From Actinomycetota bacterium (GTDB taxonomy: Bacteria; Actinomycetota; Thermoleophilia; Solirubrobacterales; 70-9), in NCBI GenBank assembly GCA_005884985.1, contig VAYK01000059.1, positions 1 through 7,810 on the forward strand: a stretch of DNA of 7,810 nucleotides. The letters run 5' to 3'. Made by a program: the position numbers and the translations under genes. Below, piece after piece: positions 5,663-7,810 of this stretch (positions within the stretch are counted from its first letter, which is position 1; each line of letters begins with the position of its first letter). The notes under the pieces were generated by a model, which was not told where the DNA came from, did no database searches, and saw only the letters and a program-made list of their open reading frames with translations.

Positions 5663-7219
5663 TCAGGGCTCGCCGAAGAGCGGCTGACGGACGATGGGGC
5701 GGCGGCTCGCGGTCGCCTCGTCGAGGCGACGGACCGGGGTCGTGTACGGAGCGTTGCGGGCGATCTCGGGGTCGCGCTCGGCCTCCGCGAGGATCTCCTC
5801 GACCGCATGGGCGAGCTCGTCGAGCGCCTCCCTGGTCTCGGTCTCGGTGGGCTCCCACATCAGCGCCTCGTCGACGAGGAGGGGGAAGTAGATCGTCGGC
5901 GGGTGGAAGCCGAAGTCGAGCAGCCGCTTGGCGATGTCGAGCGTCTTGACGCCGAGGTCGCGCTTCGCCGGCGCGCCGGAGAGGACGAACTCGTGCATGC
6001 AGAGGCGGTCGAAGGCGACTGGAAGGTGCTTGCCGGCGCGGCCCTGCTTCAATCTCGCCATCAGGTAGTTGGCGTTCAGGACCGCGGTCTCCGAGGCCTC
6101 CGCGAGCCCGTCGCCGCCGAGGCTCCTGATGTAGGCGTAGGAGCGGACGAAGACCCCGAAGTTGCCGGCAAAGCCCCGCAGCCGTCCGATCGACTTCGGG
6201 CGATCGTGATCGAGGTCGAAGCGAGGCGTGGCCCCGTCGGCGCCCTCGGCGCGGACCAGGCGTGGCACCGGCAGGTAGGGCTCGATCCGGTCGGAGACCG
6301 CGATCGGCCCCGCCCCGGGCCCGCCGCCGCCGTGCGGCTGGGAGAACGACTTGTGGAGGTTGACGTGGACGATGTCGAACCCCATGTCGCCGGGTCGCGT
6401 ATGTCCCATGATCGCGTTCAGGTTGGCGCCGTCGTAGTACAGGGTGCCGCCCGCGTCGCGGACCATGCTGGTGATCTCGGCGATGTTCTCGTCGAACAGG
6501 CCGAGCGTGTTCGGGTTGGTGAGCATCAGGCAGGCGACTTGCTCGTCGACCTTGGACCGCAGATCGTCGACGTCGACGCCGCCGCGCTCGTCGGTCGCCA
6601 CCTTGACCACCTCGTAGCCCGCCATCGTCACCGAGGCCGGATTCGTCCCGTGGGCGGTGTCGGGCGTCAGCACCTTATGTCGCTCCTCCTCGCGATCCTC
6701 GTGATAGGCGCGCGTCAATAGCAGGCCCGCGAGCTCACCGTGCGAGCCCGCCGAGGGTTGGAGGCTGACGTGCTCGAGACCGCAGATCTCGGCCAGGGCG
6801 CGCTCCAGGCGCCACATCAACTCCAGGGCCCCCTGGGCGCGCCTCGGGTCCTGGGCCGGATGCAGCCGCGCGTGGCCGGGCAGTGCGGCGACCCGCTCGT
6901 TGAGTCGCGGGTTGTGCTTCATCGTGCAGGAGCCGAGCGGATAGGGGCCAGTGTCGAGGTCGAAGTTGCGACGCGAGAGGCGGTTGTAGTGGCGAACGAT
7001 CTCCGGCTCGGAGACCTCGGGAAGCTCGGGCGGGCGCTGGCGCAGGAGTCTCCGCGGGATCAGCTCGTCGAGGGGGCGCTCGGGGACGTCGGGCGGGGGC
7101 AGGGTCGCCGCGCGGCGTCCGGCGACCGAGCGCTCGAAGATCGTGGTTGCCCGTTCTCGCTGCTGCGGGGCCGGCGTATCGGCCGTGGTTGGCGGCGCCA
7201 AGCTGGCTTCCGGCGTCAT
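5663..7219 (-). CDS. gcvPB: Glycine dehydrogenase (decarboxylating), subunit 2 (P-protein beta subunit)
   Basis: The PLP-bearing half of the split P-protein. With GcvPA it decarboxylates glycine and passes the aminomethyl group to the lipoyl arm of H-protein in the cytoplasmic glycine cleavage system. The 518 residues are full length or slightly long: about 30 low-complexity residues (Pro/Ala/Thr) precede the conserved part. Motifs are RHYNRLSRRNFDLDTGPYPL (76-95) followed by GSCTMKHNPR, SLQPSAGSHGE (152-161), TAHGTNPASV (188-197), DGANLNAIMG (263-272), and the PLP-lysine segment HVNLHKSFSQPHGGGGPG (Schiff-base Lys at 290). The C-terminal half has GVKTLDIAKRLLDFGFHPPT and WEPTETE. Start ATG 7219 is supported by AGGGGAG at 7234-7228, eight bases upstream, and by the ATGA overlap with gcvPA. 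Nothing in the sequence is broken. Confidence 0.97.
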   Translation of the reverse strand: MTPEASLAPPTTADTPAPQQRERATTIFERSVAGRRAATLPPPDVPERPLDELIPRRLLRQRPPELPEVSEPEIVRHYNRLSRRNFDLDTGPYPLGSCTMKHNPRLNERVAALPGHARLHPAQDPRRAQGALELMWRLERALAEICGLEHVSLQPSAGSHGELAGLLLTRAYHEDREEERHKVLTPDTAHGTNPASVTMAGYEVVKVATDERGGVDVDDLRSKVDEQVACLMLTNPNTLGLFDENIAEITSMVRDAGGTLYYDGANLNAIMGHTRPGDMGFDIVHVNLHKSFSQPHGGGGPGAGPIAVSDRIEPYLPVPRLVRAEGADGATPRFDLDHDRPKSIGRLRGFAGNFGVFVRSYAYIRSLGGDGLAEASETAVLNANYLMARLKQGRAGKHLPVAFDRLCMHEFVLSGAPAKRDLGVKTLDIAKRLLDFGFHPPTIYFPLLVDEALMWEPTETETREALDELAHAVEEILAEAERDPEIARNAPYTTPVRRLDEATASRRPIVRQPLFGEP

Positions 7220-7810
7220 CGGGCGATCTCCCCTGCGAGTGGCGCCTTCTTGCCGCTATCCGGCAACAAGCCGCCATTCTCGGCGACGGCCCGGGCAAGC
7301 GCGTCGGCCAGCCGGTCGATGTCGGAGCGGGATCGACGCTCGGTGATCGCGACCAGCAGGCCGTCGCCGTACTCCGGGTACTCGCACCCGAGCGGATAGC
7401 CCCCGGCGATCCCTTCCTCGCTGACTCGGTCCAACACCGCGGTCACAGGCGTCGTCAGCCGCACGGCGAACTCGCGCGCCACCGGCGCGTCGTGGAGGAG
7501 CTCGACGCCGTCAAGCTCCGCCAGGCGCTCGCGCGCGTACGCCGTTCGCCGACAGAGCAACTCGCCGAGCTCGACGATCCCGCGCTTGCCCAGCCAGGTG
7601 AGGTAGACCACGCCTCCGAGCGCGTTCAGTGCCTGCGAGGTGCAGATGTTGTGCGTCGCCTTCTCGCGGCGAATGTGCTGCTCGCGAGTCTGCAGGGCCA
7701 GCACGAAGCCGCGCCGCCCGTCGGCGTCCACGGTCTCCCCCGCGATCCGGCCCGGCATCCGGCGCAGGTGCTCCTCGGTGGCGCAGAAGAAGCCGAACGA
7801 GGGACCTCCG
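7216..7810 (-). CDS. gcvPA: Glycine dehydrogenase (decarboxylating), subunit 1 (P-protein alpha subunit), C-terminal part
   Basis: The frame is open from the right edge and covers about 197 C-terminal residues of a protein usually near 450, so the N-terminal half is outside the window. From the edge it reads GGPSFGFFCATEEHLRRMPG, then RIAGETVDADGRRGFVLALQ, then TREQHIRREKATHNICTSQA with LNALGGVVYL. These are hallmark segments of GcvPA. GcvPA pairs with GcvPB to form the active glycine decarboxylase. Its TGA overlaps the gcvPB start as ATGA (7216-7219), so the two are translated as a coupled pair at matched levels. The internal ATG at 7758 is not the start, since conserved sequence continues upstream to the edge. 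Confidence 0.97.
   Translation of the reverse strand, partial: GGPSFGFFCATEEHLRRMPGRIAGETVDADGRRGFVLALQTREQHIRREKATHNICTSQALNALGGVVYLTWLGKRGIVELGELLCRRTAYARERLAELDGVELLHDAPVAREFAVRLTTPVTAVLDRVSEEGIAGGYPLGCEYPEYGDGLLVAITERRSRSDIDRLADALARAVAENGGLLPDSGKKAPLAGEIAR
7228..7234 (-). promoter_or_regulatory. Ribosome binding site of gcvPB inside gcvPA
   Basis: On the minus strand this reads AGGGGAG, eight bases before ATG 7219. It lies within the last codons of gcvPA and fixes the gcvPB start. Confidence 0.7.

Noticed and set aside
5186..6721. 511-codon plus-strand open frame
   Set aside because: It crosses the polymerase gene end and then runs antisense to gcvPB; both of those have diagnostic motifs and this frame has none.
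1..7810. CRISPR array, insertion sequence, tRNA or rRNA gene
   Set aside because: I saw no regularly spaced repeats, no transposase-like frame with terminal inverted repeats, and no tRNA cloverleaf or rRNA-like stretch.

Overview
The window is a chromosomal stretch from a GC-rich actinobacterium. Third codon positions are strongly G/C, glycine decarboxylase is split into two subunits, Ku is paired with a stand-alone LigD-type polymerase, and a sigma factor is followed by a membrane-anchored beta-propeller protein. Together these resemble soil Thermoleophilia (Gaiellales/Solirubrobacterales). That placement is inferred from protein flavour, not from a search.

Layout, left to right. (1) The first 34-35 codons of an ABC transporter ATPase run leftward off the left edge (start at 106). 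(2) A 216-base divergent intergenic region follows. (3) An ECF-type sigma factor gene (323-1054) overlaps by 4 bases a gene for a membrane-anchored propeller protein, the likely anti-sigma or sensor partner (1051-2215). That second gene changes reading frame near 1853-1880 and appears to lack part of a propeller blade. (4) Converging on it is a leftward gene for a Tat-exported, lipoprotein-like amidohydrolase (2237-3703). (5) Across a divergent spacer holding an inverted repeat is a small rightward NHEJ operon. It contains Ku (3821-4713), which also carries a frame change and an apparent internal deletion near 4276-4282, and a LigD-type primase-polymerase (about 4707-5609) whose conserved domain begins upstream of any usable start codon. 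No ligase domain is present. (6) Converging on the NHEJ genes is the leftward glycine cleavage P-protein pair: gcvPA (cut by the right edge) followed by gcvPB, overlapping by ATGA.

Functionally the window mixes unrelated modules: transcriptional signalling across the membrane, an extracytoplasmic hydrolase of unknown substrate, DNA end joining, and one-carbon/glycine metabolism. I see no mobile element, CRISPR array, tRNA or rRNA, and no convincing evidence of a wholly new system. The most notable signals are two separate coding lesions (in the propeller gene and in ku). Each combines a frame change with apparently missing coding sequence. The third is the start-less polymerase frame. These could be real gene decay or assembly errors, and reads spanning the junctions would decide.
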